Shown: positions 1 through 5,925, counted from the first letter of the stretch. The stretch is DNA of 9,988 nucleotides from GCA-020348365 sp964347995 (GCA_964347995.1 CAYGBA010000055.1:1-9988), one strand, 5' to 3'. The notes: generated from the letters alone by a model not told the origin. Program-made: numbers and translations.

Positions 1-640
1 TCAAGTGCACCGTGACTGGGGCAGCCGCGAGGAGATCCAACAACAACGTGCCGTCGTCAAGGCTGATGCTGACGGCAGGGATATCGGTGGTAAAGGTCAG
101 CGTGGCCATGAAATTGCCTGGCTCGCTGTTGTAGATGATAGTGGCGACGGCGCCTGCAGCTGCCGCATTCTGCGTCTTCTGCCACATGAACAACTCCCCT
201 CGGCGCATTAAGGCGATGTTGCCTGCAGTGTCCGCGGAAAAATCGGTAGGATAGCCCAATCCACACTCTACAATCTCAGTGGTGAACTCGCCTGACGGTG
301 AAAAGTGCAACGTATTGGGACTTAGCACAGCTCCGCCGACCACCTCAAGCGTCGACCCTAAATCCTCAAAGTAGGTGACAGGAAACTCCTGGAGTTCGAC
401 ATCGAGTCCGCAGCTCTCCATCTGGCCTGCGATGTAGTCCGCGGCAGCTTTCTCGGTCGGTCCCCCAGCGACCCGTGGACCGAAATTGATGAGAGCGGCA
501 ATGTGCGCATAGGCCTCGGTCCCCTGATACAAGGCTTGGATGTCGGCGGCTTTCAGTCTCGCTAGTACCGCGTAAAGTACGATGGCCACGGTCACGCTGA
601 CTGAGATCAAAACAGCGATCACTTGATATCGCGATCTCAT
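1..640 (-). CDS. M28-type metallopeptidase with PA domain, N-terminal part, cut by window edge
   Basis: The reverse strand reads openly from ATG at 640 to the window edge, giving 213 residues without a stop. Residues 7-27 form one hydrophobic segment after a short basic start, so the protein is probably membrane-anchored or exported with its catalytic part outside. Residues 54-70 (GPRVAGGPTEKAAADYI) match the segment that opens M28 aminopeptidase domains. Residues from about 110 to 213 resemble a protease-associated (PA) insert, with an NIALMRRGE strand, an Ala-rich helix and an IPAVSIS-like segment. The zinc ligands of M28 enzymes come after this insert and lie outside the window, so activity cannot be judged. 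An AAGGA box lies 10 bases before the ATG. The gene is GC-richer than its neighbours and most of its arginine codons are CGN, which suggests a transferred gene. The family call is from motifs only. Confidence 0.8.
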   Translation of the reverse strand, partial: MRSRYQVIAVLISVSVTVAIVLYAVLARLKAADIQALYQGTEAYAHIAALINFGPRVAGGPTEKAAADYIAGQMESCGLDVELQEFPVTYFEDLGSTLEVVGGAVLSPNTLHFSPSGEFTTEIVECGLGYPTDFSADTAGNIALMRRGELFMWQKTQNAAAAGAVATIIYNSEPGNFMATLTFTTDIPAVSISLDDGTLLLDLLAAAPVTVHL

Positions 641-716
641 CTGCAGTGCTTCCTTCTCTTCTAGCCCGCCAAAGACGGTCAATTCAAGCTTTCGTGACAT
701 GCAATAAGAATGTTGC

Positions 717-745
717 GCATGCATAAGGAAGGCATTATGCATGCA
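717..745. repeat. Two copies of the palindromic motif GCATGCA
   Basis: GCATGC occurs at 717-722 and 739-744, each followed by A; the second is a full TGCATGCA palindrome. Both lie between the peptidase gene and the cyclase module, which diverge here. The rest of 641-841 shows no gene that I can support. Confidence 0.5.
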
Positions 746-841
746 GAAAAAAGAGGAGAGTTTGCGGGAGACATCGCCACAGTTGATGAAACAAATCCAT
801 TGCCTTCTGTGATTCCCCATTCAACTCTCAATCCTCTTCTC

Positions 842-851
842 TATTTAATAA
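842..851 (+). promoter_or_regulatory. Probable TATA box of the cyclase module
   Basis: The AT-only stretch TATTTAATAA is centred near 847. Archaeal transcription normally starts about 25 bases downstream, here near 870-873, where an ATG lies at 870. This fits a leaderless or short-leader transcript for the genes that follow. Position and composition are the only evidence. Confidence 0.4.
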
Positions 852-863
852 TACGAAGGAATG

Positions 864-870
864 GCATGCA
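864..870. repeat. GCATGCA motif at the predicted transcription start
   Basis: A third copy of the heptamer found at 717 and 739. It ends at the A of the ATG at 870, about 20 bases after the TATA-like box, so a protein bound here could block initiation. Confidence 0.4.
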
Positions 871-918
871 TGGATCTCCAATTCATAATCGTTATCCGAA
901 CCAAGCCTACCCGTTACG

Positions 919-1248
919 TTGGCGACCCAAATGGAAATATCGCGCCCGCAGAAGAGATTCACAATTGATTTTACGCTCAAAGAAGTCGTCTCTATTGGTG
1001 GAGATCCCGAGGGCAAATATCTAACTCTTAGAATGGTACCTGATGAGCGCTCTTGGGAGCGAGCTGAAGTGCACGAGGTGAAAGGGTATCTGAACAGATT
1101 TGATGATTTCTTCATATCCGATGAAGAGCTTGTCAATACTGCTGAGGTAATGGAAGGTGTTTCCATCTCTCTTACTTTCAAAGAAGTTGGGAGCGAAGAA
1201 GAGTATCTTGAAGAAAGTAGAAAACGAGTCAAGAGAGAAAGGGAATAG
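919..1248 (+). CDS. Unrecognised acidic/basic small protein, partner of the cyclase
   Basis: I do not recognise the family. From TTG at 919 the protein is 109 residues; ATG at 931 would give 105. Neither start has a clear Shine-Dalgarno sequence. The sequence alternates beta-like and helical stretches: FTIDFTLKEVV, then KYLTLRMVP, an acidic middle (DEELVNTAEVMEG), VSISLTFKEV, and a highly charged tail rich in Glu, Lys and Arg. No signal peptide, membrane segment or cysteine motif is present. It ends in TAG at 1246-1248, and the cyclase follows 15 bases later in the same frame, so the two are almost certainly co-transcribed and may work together. The true N-terminus is doubtful: a different frame opens with ATG at 870 and reads like protein until 968, so a frameshift may have split the original start from this gene. 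Confidence 0.65.
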   Translation: MATQMEISRPQKRFTIDFTLKEVVSIGGDPEGKYLTLRMVPDERSWERAEVHEVKGYLNRFDDFFISDEELVNTAEVMEGVSISLTFKEVGSEEEYLEESRKRVKRERE

Positions 1249-1263
1249 AGGGTTGCCGTAGAA

Positions 1264-1836
1264 TTGGAAGGCAGACAACTTAGGTTAATCGTCTTATATG
1301 CTGACTTTGCAGATTTAGCAGAAACCGTTAAGAGTCTAAGCCCCAAAGAACTCAAACGTCTCTACTCTATTCTTCTGAAGGAGATGACCCAAGTTATAGT
1401 TGATTTTGGTGGAACGGTTCTAAAATACGTGGAAGAGTGTGTGGTGGGATTCTTTGTCTTGCCTGCGGCAGGATGGACACAACAGATAGATCGCGCGTTA
1501 CTCTGCACAGAAATGATGCAGAAAGTAATGGAACATTCAATTAGCCCGATGGTTCAACTGGAAGGTCTACCCGTTATAGGTTGCAGGATTGGGATAGATT
1601 GTGGTGACGTTCAAGTCGTTAAGATCAGAGTTGAGGGAACCTATACGGAAGCTGATGTTTTCGGTGACATTGTGAATCTCTCCAAGAAAATATCTGACGA
1701 GGCAGAATCCGGGGAGATTCTCATAGGCAAGAGCCTGTGGCAGTTGCTTTATGCTTCGCATAAGATGAGATGCGAGAAGAGAAAAGGTCTTGTGAGAGAC
1801 GGGGAAACTTATGACCTGTATTCCTTGAACTATTAG
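1264..1836 (+). CDS. Divergent class III nucleotidyl cyclase (adenylate/guanylate cyclase catalytic domain)
   Basis: The 190-residue protein is essentially one CHD cyclase domain with no membrane or sensor part. Class III enzymes convert ATP or GTP to the cyclic monophosphate using two metal-binding Asp residues. Seen here: first-metal Asp14 in LYADFADL; GGTVLKYVEE at 49-58, where Lys54 matches the substrate-selecting Lys but Glu58 replaces the second-metal Asp; RIGIDCGDV at 108-116; and EADVFGDIVNLSKK at 129-142. In that last stretch Asp131 matches the adenine-selecting Asp, Asn138 the transition-state Asn, and Lys142 replaces the transition-state Arg. The Lys/Asp pair suggests ATP as substrate if the protein is active; the two conservative changes could instead mean a weak enzyme or a nucleotide sensor. 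TTG at 1264 is the only plausible start near the domain, with GAGG about 12 bases upstream. It shares its frame with the preceding gene across one amber codon. Confidence 0.8.
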   Translation: MEGRQLRLIVLYADFADLAETVKSLSPKELKRLYSILLKEMTQVIVDFGGTVLKYVEECVVGFFVLPAAGWTQQIDRALLCTEMMQKVMEHSISPMVQLEGLPVIGCRIGIDCGDVQVVKIRVEGTYTEADVFGDIVNLSKKISDEAESGEILIGKSLWQLLYASHKMRCEKRKGLVRDGETYDLYSLNY

Positions 1837-1846
1837 CTAGGTTCAT

Positions 1847-1853
1847 GCATGCA
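1847..1853. repeat. GCATGCA motif after the cyclase gene
   Basis: A full TGCATGCA palindrome (1846-1853) about 10 bases after the cyclase stop codon, in the gap between the converging cyclase and galT genes. Confidence 0.4.
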
Positions 1854-1961
1854 TTTCTCTTCTAGCGCCCATCGCTCCCAAGGTCTCATTAGGCTTTTTG
1901 AAAATCAAATTTCAGGTTGCACATCTAAAGAAAAAGGGGGTTTGCGGAGGGATATCACCAT

Positions 1962-2129
1962 ATGTCAATGAATAAAGTGCTGAGTATGTACTCTTGCACA
2001 TCATGCATTATACTCACTCTTGAAGTCTGGAAAGAAATCTTCCGGAACTCTTTTGCTAAAACTCTTCCTCTTCCTTCAGAATCGCATTTCTCAGATCGGC
2101 AGCCGCGTCCTCGGGCTGCACTGTGTTGA
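1962..2129 (+). CDS. Possible 55-residue small ORF with a strong ribosome binding site
   Basis: ATG at 1962 follows GGAGGG (1946-1951) with a 10-base spacer, one of the better Shine-Dalgarno matches in the window. The reading frame gives 55 residues with a Cys-x-x-Cys (CTSC) near position 12 and a short hydrophobic stretch, and ends in TGA at 2127-2129. Its last 74 bases overlap the 3' end of galT on the opposite strand, which speaks against it. I do not recognise it, and the sequence has no strong coding character after residue 35. It may be chance. Confidence 0.18.
   Translation: MSMNKVLSMYSCTSCIILTLEVWKEIFRNSFAKTLPLPSESHFSDRQPRPRAALC
1981..2016. repeat. Inverted repeat between converging genes, possible terminator
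   Basis: TGAGTAT at 1981-1987 is perfectly complementary to ATACTCA at 2010-2016, and an inner TGCA (1995-1998) can pair with TGCA (2004-2007) around a five-base loop. It sits downstream of both the cyclase and galT, where a two-way stop signal would be expected, but no U-run follows on either strand. It also falls inside the doubtful small ORF starting at 1962. Confidence 0.3.
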
Positions 2130-3108
2130 TATACACACCAGAACTCTTCTCGAAGCCAGCCCAGATGGCCAACTTCGGGTAAACCTCCAGATGCCAATGA
2201 TAACACTCACGTTGCTTCATACTGGGAGAAAGATGGAATCCGAAGTTGTACGGGGGGTCGTTCAGCAGGGATTTTAATCCGCCAAAAGACAGCCTCAAGA
2301 CCTTAGCTAAATCTTCGACTTCATCATTTGATATATCCATCAAGGTTGGCTGGTGTCTTTTTGGAGCAATCCAAAATTCTAGAGGGTGTACGCTTGCCCA
2401 TGGAGCAAAAACGAGAAAGCTCTTGTTCTCCCAAACAAATCGCTGGCTGTCTCGCTCCCGCTCTAGAATGTTGCAGAAGGCACACTCTTCGTTTTCTTTC
2501 CATTTTTTTGTGCAGGCACCTAGTTCTTCTTCCAGAATCGCTGGAACGAAGGGGACAGCGATTATCTGGGTGTGGGCGTGGGAGAGAGAAGCACCAGCCT
2601 CTCTTCCGTGGTTTCTAAAGATTGAAACATACCTTACATATGTCTTTGCAGATAAAGCCTTCAGCCGGTCAAGATATGCATTGATTACATGGATTAGCTG
2701 CGAAATTCGCGCTTCTCCTGGATGTTCGTCGTGGTTGGGTGATTCGATGAGAACCTCGTGATGACCGATGGCTCTGGCGAGGAACTGGCTTTCTTTGACT
2801 TCTGCTTTTTCTGAATCATCAGGAGGCGTAAATGCGGGATATAGGTTTGGCACGCATCTCACTATCCAGTTTTTGTGGCGGAAACCGTCTTGATCTTTTT
2901 CCTTCTTTATTCCTCCGTTATTTGATGGGAGGTATACTAAGACGGCTGGAGGGGTCATATGTTCGTTTCCATGGCAAAGCGGGCACGTGTCTATCTTTCT
3001 TCTTTCTCGTTCTTTCTGTGCGAAGTCGGTTGGTCTTCTCTTTCTCTCAGTAGCTATAACCGTCCAACGATCTAGCAAGTAGTCCTTGCGTATCTCATTC
3101 GTTGACAG
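2056..3108 (-). CDS. galT: Galactose-1-phosphate uridylyltransferase-like protein (GalT / NDP-sugar phosphorylase family)
   Basis: GalT moves UMP between UDP-glucose and hexose-1-phosphates through a histidine-linked intermediate. From the start chosen here the protein has 350 residues, normal for the family. Visible motifs are the RW..IATER..RP N-terminus, a Cys42-x-x-Cys45 zinc pair, NHGREAGASLSHAHTQ with the catalytic HxH at 177-179 and Gln181, a second Cys-x-x-Cys (CAFC), YHWHLEVYPK, and AGFEKSSGVYIN near the end. Start: the first usual codon is TTG at 3078, but the in-frame residues before it (NEIRKDYLL) match the conserved family N-terminus. The only candidate before the upstream stop is CTG at 3108, preceded by GGGCGGG with a six-base spacer. 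The glycosyltransferase gene ends 21 bases upstream, so the two form an operon. Some relatives are ADP-glucose phosphorylases, and the neighbour makes that a real alternative. Confidence 0.9.
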   Translation of the reverse strand: MSTNEIRKDYLLDRWTVIATERKRRPTDFAQKERERRKIDTCPLCHGNEHMTPPAVLVYLPSNNGGIKKEKDQDGFRHKNWIVRCVPNLYPAFTPPDDSEKAEVKESQFLARAIGHHEVLIESPNHDEHPGEARISQLIHVINAYLDRLKALSAKTYVRYVSIFRNHGREAGASLSHAHTQIIAVPFVPAILEEELGACTKKWKENEECAFCNILERERDSQRFVWENKSFLVFAPWASVHPLEFWIAPKRHQPTLMDISNDEVEDLAKVLRLSFGGLKSLLNDPPYNFGFHLSPSMKQRECYHWHLEVYPKLAIWAGFEKSSGVYINTVQPEDAAADLRNAILKEEEEF

Positions 3109-3129
3109 CTATATCCCGCCCAAAAGACT

Positions 3130-4410
3130 TCAAGTTTCTTGGTCTTCAGAGCTTTTCGATTCGGACTCAAGGAGCTTCTCATAAAGCTCAATTGTCCTTT
3201 CAGCGGCTGCGTCCCATGTGAACTCTTCGAGAACCCTTTTCCTACCATTCTTGCCTAGCTCTACCCGTCTTTGAGGGTCTTGTATGGCGTTTGTCATTCC
3301 CCAAGCGATATCTGCTGGATCGTTCGGATTTATGTGAAAGCCACACTGGTTTGGGCCGCTTGGAACTACGCTCTCTCTCATCCCGCTGACTCCGGAGGCT
3401 CCAACGACCACTGGCTTTTCCATGCTCATAGCTTCTAGAGCGACGATGCCGAAAGGCTCGTAGAGGCTTGGAAAAGCAGCGACGTCGCATGCTGCATAAT
3501 GGGCTATACGCTCTTCTTCTGGCACAAACTCGAAGCGAAACTTTACGGAGTCTTGGAGTTTCAGTTTTCTGACGAGTCCTTCCAAGTAATCCTGCATATC
3601 CCCCAGGCCTACAATTACAAGCTTTGCGTTGGGAATCGTTTGTAGAACGTGGGGCATAGCTCTGATCAATTTGTCTACACCCTTCACGTATACGAGTCTA
3701 CCGACAAAGAGTGCCATCGGATCGTCATCTCCTATCCCGTATGTCTGTCTCACCTCATGGATGGTTTCTTGGCCTACATTTTCTGGAGAATACTTCTCTG
3801 GGTCAACTCCGTTGTAGCACACTTGGAGTTTGTGAGGGTCGAAATTCGACTTTACCAGTTCATCCACCATCGCATAAGATACCGTTACTACCATGTCTGC
3901 CATCTGCCCCCCTCGGCTTTCAATGTTCGTTACCACGTTGGATCCGTTGCCCAATGTTCTTCCCTTCTCGGCTGAGTGCATGTGGAAGGCGAAGGGTAGA
4001 TTCAATTCTCTCTTGATCGCAGCGCCCGAAATCGCGGAGAGCCAGTCATGTGCAACCACGACGTCATATTGGAAGTCCTCCAGTCGAACAAGTTCATTTA
4101 TGAGCTTTGACGCACTCAAGTAATTGTATACAAGAATTTTGGAGAAGAGCTCTATCCCTCTACCCCACTTCTTAACGTCCTCAGCTATAACGTCCGGCAG
4201 AGAGTCGGAGACGTCTATGTGGAGGGGTCTATGAATCTCCATGCCGCGCCAGAGCTCCCTTGTGGGTAGACTTCCCTCATCGTCGTTCATGGTGAAGATG
4301 GATACGTCATGACCTAGCAGGACAAACTTTCTCGTAATCTCTGCAGCGTAGGTTCCTAGGCCTCCGACGATTTTGGGAGGATATTCGTAAACGAGCACCG
4401 CGATCTTCAT
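3130..4410 (-). CDS. Glycosyltransferase family 4, glycogen/starch-synthase-like
   Basis: GT4 enzymes of this kind transfer a sugar from a nucleotide donor with retention of configuration; archaeal members near this sequence are often annotated as glycogen synthases. The 426-residue protein has both Rossmann halves. The N-terminal one opens with MKIAVLVYEYPP and a GGLGTYAAE glycine loop at 16-24. The C-terminal one contains ALFVGRLVYVKGVD, AKLVIVGLGD, and the donor-binding E-x7-E motif EPFGIVALE (Glu318, Glu326). No membrane segment or signal peptide is present, so it acts in the cytoplasm. I chose ATG at 4410 because the conserved fold begins there and GGAG precedes it by nine bases; ATG at 4431 would add seven residues. 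galT follows 21 bases downstream, suggesting that one enzyme handles the NDP-sugar and the other polymerises or transfers it. Substrate and product cannot be read from sequence. Confidence 0.9.
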   Translation of the reverse strand: MKIAVLVYEYPPKIVGGLGTYAAEITRKFVLLGHDVSIFTMNDDEGSLPTRELWRGMEIHRPLHIDVSDSLPDVIAEDVKKWGRGIELFSKILVYNYLSASKLINELVRLEDFQYDVVVAHDWLSAISGAAIKRELNLPFAFHMHSAEKGRTLGNGSNVVTNIESRGGQMADMVVTVSYAMVDELVKSNFDPHKLQVCYNGVDPEKYSPENVGQETIHEVRQTYGIGDDDPMALFVGRLVYVKGVDKLIRAMPHVLQTIPNAKLVIVGLGDMQDYLEGLVRKLKLQDSVKFRFEFVPEEERIAHYAACDVAAFPSLYEPFGIVALEAMSMEKPVVVGASGVSGMRESVVPSGPNQCGFHINPNDPADIAWGMTNAIQDPQRRVELGKNGRKRVLEEFTWDAAAERTIELYEKLLESESKSSEDQET

Positions 4411-4467
4411 CTCAGTTCGCTCCGAAAGCATTTCCTAATATGTTTGGTAAGGGATAAGTGGTATGAA

Positions 4468-4505
4468 TTTTCCCTATATTCAAATGTTTTCCCTACTGTT
4501 CAATG
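4468..4505. repeat. Tandem 19-bp imperfect direct repeat in the glycosyltransferase promoter
   Basis: Two adjacent 19-base copies, 4468-4486 and 4487-4505, both begin TTTTCCCTA and end with TTCAA and TG after a short variable centre. On the minus strand the first copy contains the TATA-like TTGAATATAG. A tandem repeat around a promoter could be an operator or activator site for the glycosyltransferase-galT operon. Confidence 0.45.
4474..4483 (-). promoter_or_regulatory. Probable TATA box of the glycosyltransferase-galT operon
   Basis: The minus strand reads TTGAATATAG, centred near 4478. Initiation about 25 bases downstream would fall near 4453 and leave a leader of about 40 bases before ATG 4410, which contains its GGAG site. 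CTTATCC, centred near 4455, is a weaker alternative that would place initiation at the ATG at 4431. Confidence 0.35.
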
Positions 4506-4641
4506 TGGTTCGATTTGTATTTCGATGAACCGCAATTTCTATGACTTTAGAATGGCAAACCCGCGAAGTTTTTGAATTATAGCGGTTCGTGAATGGCTTG
4601 TTTCACCAGACTCTTGTTTTTCTATTGTGAAAAACGTTTAT

Positions 4642-4648
4642 GCATGCA
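4642..4648. repeat. GCATGCA motif between the glycosyltransferase and the unknown gene
   Basis: A full TGCATGCA palindrome at 4641-4648, about 38 bases after the stop of the unknown gene at 4686 and about 230 bases upstream of the glycosyltransferase start. The rest of 4506-4685 shows only a weak 7-bp inverted repeat (GAACCGC at 4527-4533, GCGGTTC at 4582-4588). Confidence 0.4.
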
Positions 4649-4685
4649 CTAACAACTGATAACTCTGTCGCGTGAGAATTGTGTG

Positions 4686-5012
4686 CTAGGCGGGGGACAG
4701 TAGATCTTTCCTTGCAGCCAGTAGGGATGAATGTTTGGGGTGGAAGGATAATGCAAATAGAATGCTTTTCATGCGCTGATAGATTTCTTTTGCTCTCTGG
4801 GTTTTTTGGGAGTCGCAGTAGATGGGGATCTTTTCTGGATCGTCTTCCCTCATGTAGTATACGTAGGTTGGAAACTTCTTTGTTAGAGGAATGATTTGGA
4901 TTTGTAGTCTTAGGGGCACAGCAATCTTGGAGGCTGCGGATTCTATAGCTCTCAGGCGTTCTTGTCTGTCCATTGTTTGTGGAGTATAGATTAGGAGTTT
5001 TCCGTTAGGCAT
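4686..5012 (-). CDS. Unrecognised small protein, 108 residues
   Basis: I do not recognise the family. Codon use resembles the surrounding genes (AGA arginines, varied third positions) and the reading frame is uninterrupted, so I think the gene is real. Visible features are a beta-like start (GKLLIYTPQ), a helix rich in Arg and Glu (DRQERLRAIESAASKI), a strand PLRLQIQIIPL, then FPTYVYYMREDD, a single Cys in IPIYCDSQ, and a C-terminal helix EIYQRMKSILFAL. No membrane segment is evident. ATG at 5012 starts MPNGK; GTG at 5021 would add three residues. There is no clear ribosome binding site, but an A-rich tract on the coding strand (5037-5049) lies at TATA distance from GTG 5021, so a leaderless message is possible. 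Over 240 bases separate it from both minus-strand neighbours, so it is probably its own transcription unit. Confidence 0.65.
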   Translation of the reverse strand: MPNGKLLIYTPQTMDRQERLRAIESAASKIAVPLRLQIQIIPLTKKFPTYVYYMREDDPEKIPIYCDSQKTQRAKEIYQRMKSILFALSFHPKHSSLLAARKDLLSPA

Positions 5013-5115
5013 CTGGTTCACTATCTAGATGCCTTGTTTTTTGTTTTTTAGGGTTGTTGATTTGAGTGATGAGAGTGGAGGTGGGAGAGTGGTAGGTGAA
5101 AGTGTTTTGTCTGAG

Positions 5116-5134
5116 TGCGTGAAGAGTTCACGCA
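5116..5134. repeat. Perfect 8-bp inverted repeat with three-base centre
   Basis: TGCGTGAA (5116-5123) and TTCACGCA (5127-5134) are perfect inverses around GAG. The site lies about 100 bases upstream of the unknown gene starting at 5012-5021 and about 130 bases after the Lrp gene stop. The 8-3-8 geometry fits a dimeric regulator site or a stable hairpin. No U-run follows on the minus strand, so it is not an obvious terminator. Nothing else is supportable in 5022-5264. Confidence 0.4.
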
Positions 5135-5264
5135 TGGAGGTGACTTGCAGAGGACAGAGTTATATGCATATTCTCTTCGTCTTAGGGAGACTATGTGGTA
5201 TGAATAGAAATGTCTCGTAGAGCCTTGGTTTCCGTACGGTTAGAATAGCCAGAAGTTGTGTAGA

Positions 5265-5768
5265 TCAACTACTGAGCTCGACGGGCACATCCTTCAAGTA
5301 TGCTAGAGAGAATCTTTTGTATTCTCCTTCTTCAAGGGCGACAATGAAGCTTTGAATCTCCTCAGTAATATCTTTCAGGTCAACCCTAAGCCTATTCAAC
5401 TGTTTATGGTATTCTGTGTAGTTTTTGTGAAGAGAGATGATCACTCCGGTCATGCCCAGACCCTTTCCGCTGTAGGCAAATATCACATTAGGAAACTTTG
5501 CAGCGTACTTTTTGGTTTTTTCCCTTGTTTCGCCTAGAAGGACATCTGGCCGCATTTTGACAAAGGTTAGAGCCTTTATCTCGAAACCCATCTTCTTGAA
5601 GTCTGGAATGATCGTATAGTCTTGAATGATTCTTTCTCGTTCAAGTTTGTGACGGGCTCTGGTGATCGTCGGCTGAGAAACGCCCAGAACCTTGGCAAGC
5701 TCTCTGTCGCTTCGTTTCGAATTCTTGAGGAGTTCCCGTAACAATTGTTGAGGCAACTCTTTTCGCAT
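5265..5768 (-). CDS. Lrp/AsnC family transcriptional regulator
   Basis: The 167-residue protein has the usual two-part layout. Residues 5-55 form a winged helix-turn-helix: LLRELLKNSKRSDRELAKVL, the turn GVSQPTITR with recognition helix at about 31-42, and a wing ending RIIQDYTIIP. Residues 60-155 are an alpha/beta ligand-binding and oligomerisation domain of the RAM kind (IKALTFVKM, VIFAYSGKG, MTGVIISLH). The family binds DNA as dimers or octamers and responds to amino acids or related small molecules; the ligand here cannot be told. ATG at 5768 is the only good start, and a TATA-like ATTTTTAC about 28 bases upstream fits a leaderless transcript. It diverges from the EF-Tu domain-2 gene. Lrp proteins often control themselves and neighbours, so it may regulate either side. 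Confidence 0.9.
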   Translation of the reverse strand: MRKELPQQLLRELLKNSKRSDRELAKVLGVSQPTITRARHKLERERIIQDYTIIPDFKKMGFEIKALTFVKMRPDVLLGETREKTKKYAAKFPNVIFAYSGKGLGMTGVIISLHKNYTEYHKQLNRLRVDLKDITEEIQSFIVALEEGEYKRFSLAYLKDVPVELSS

Positions 5769-5791
5769 GAAACATAACTAGGAAGCAGCAC

Positions 5792-5799
5792 GTAAAAAT
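5792..5799 (-). promoter_or_regulatory. Probable TATA box of the Lrp gene
   Basis: The minus strand reads ATTTTTAC, centred about 28 bases before ATG 5768. That spacing puts transcription initiation at or next to the start codon, as in leaderless archaeal genes. Confidence 0.35.
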
Positions 5800-5925
5800 C
5801 TTATGGGCTGTTGACGAATTCTAGAAAGGTTTCATCGCCAGTCTCTTCTTCATTCAAGTAGCCCTCACGAATTTGAAGCGATGAAAACATTCTTATTTGC
5901 ACACAGGGAAAGGGTAGGGTGTGTG

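Noticed and set aside
703..714. The 12-mer AACATTCTTATT shared between the peptidase promoter (minus strand) and 5886-5897 before the EF-like gene
   Set aside because: Several shared 12-mers are expected by chance in 10 kb on two strands, and the distances to the two starts differ (about 63 and 29 bases).
710..1024. A 104-codon plus-strand frame starting between the peptidase and cyclase module
   Set aside because: It overlaps the better-supported frame at 919, has no ribosome binding site or promoter at the right distance, and its composition is not protein-like.
4527..4588. Inverted repeat GAACCGC / GCGGTTC with a 48-base loop
   Set aside because: Seven-base arms that far apart are common by chance, and no additional pairing was seen.
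5037..5049. Run of T on the plus strand as a terminator
   Set aside because: No plus-strand gene precedes it. On the minus strand it is an A-rich tract at promoter distance from the unknown gene, which explains it better.
5066..5114. Possible archaeal C/D box RNA: GTGATGA at 5066-5072 and CTGA at 5111-5114
   Set aside because: Spacing fits, but there is no internal D' box, only a poor C' match, and no terminal pairing. Two short boxes are expected by chance.
5029..5220. A 63-codon plus-strand frame in the gap before the Lrp gene
   Set aside because: No recognisable features, Gly/Val-rich from a purine-rich stretch, no start signals; it also spans the inverted repeat.
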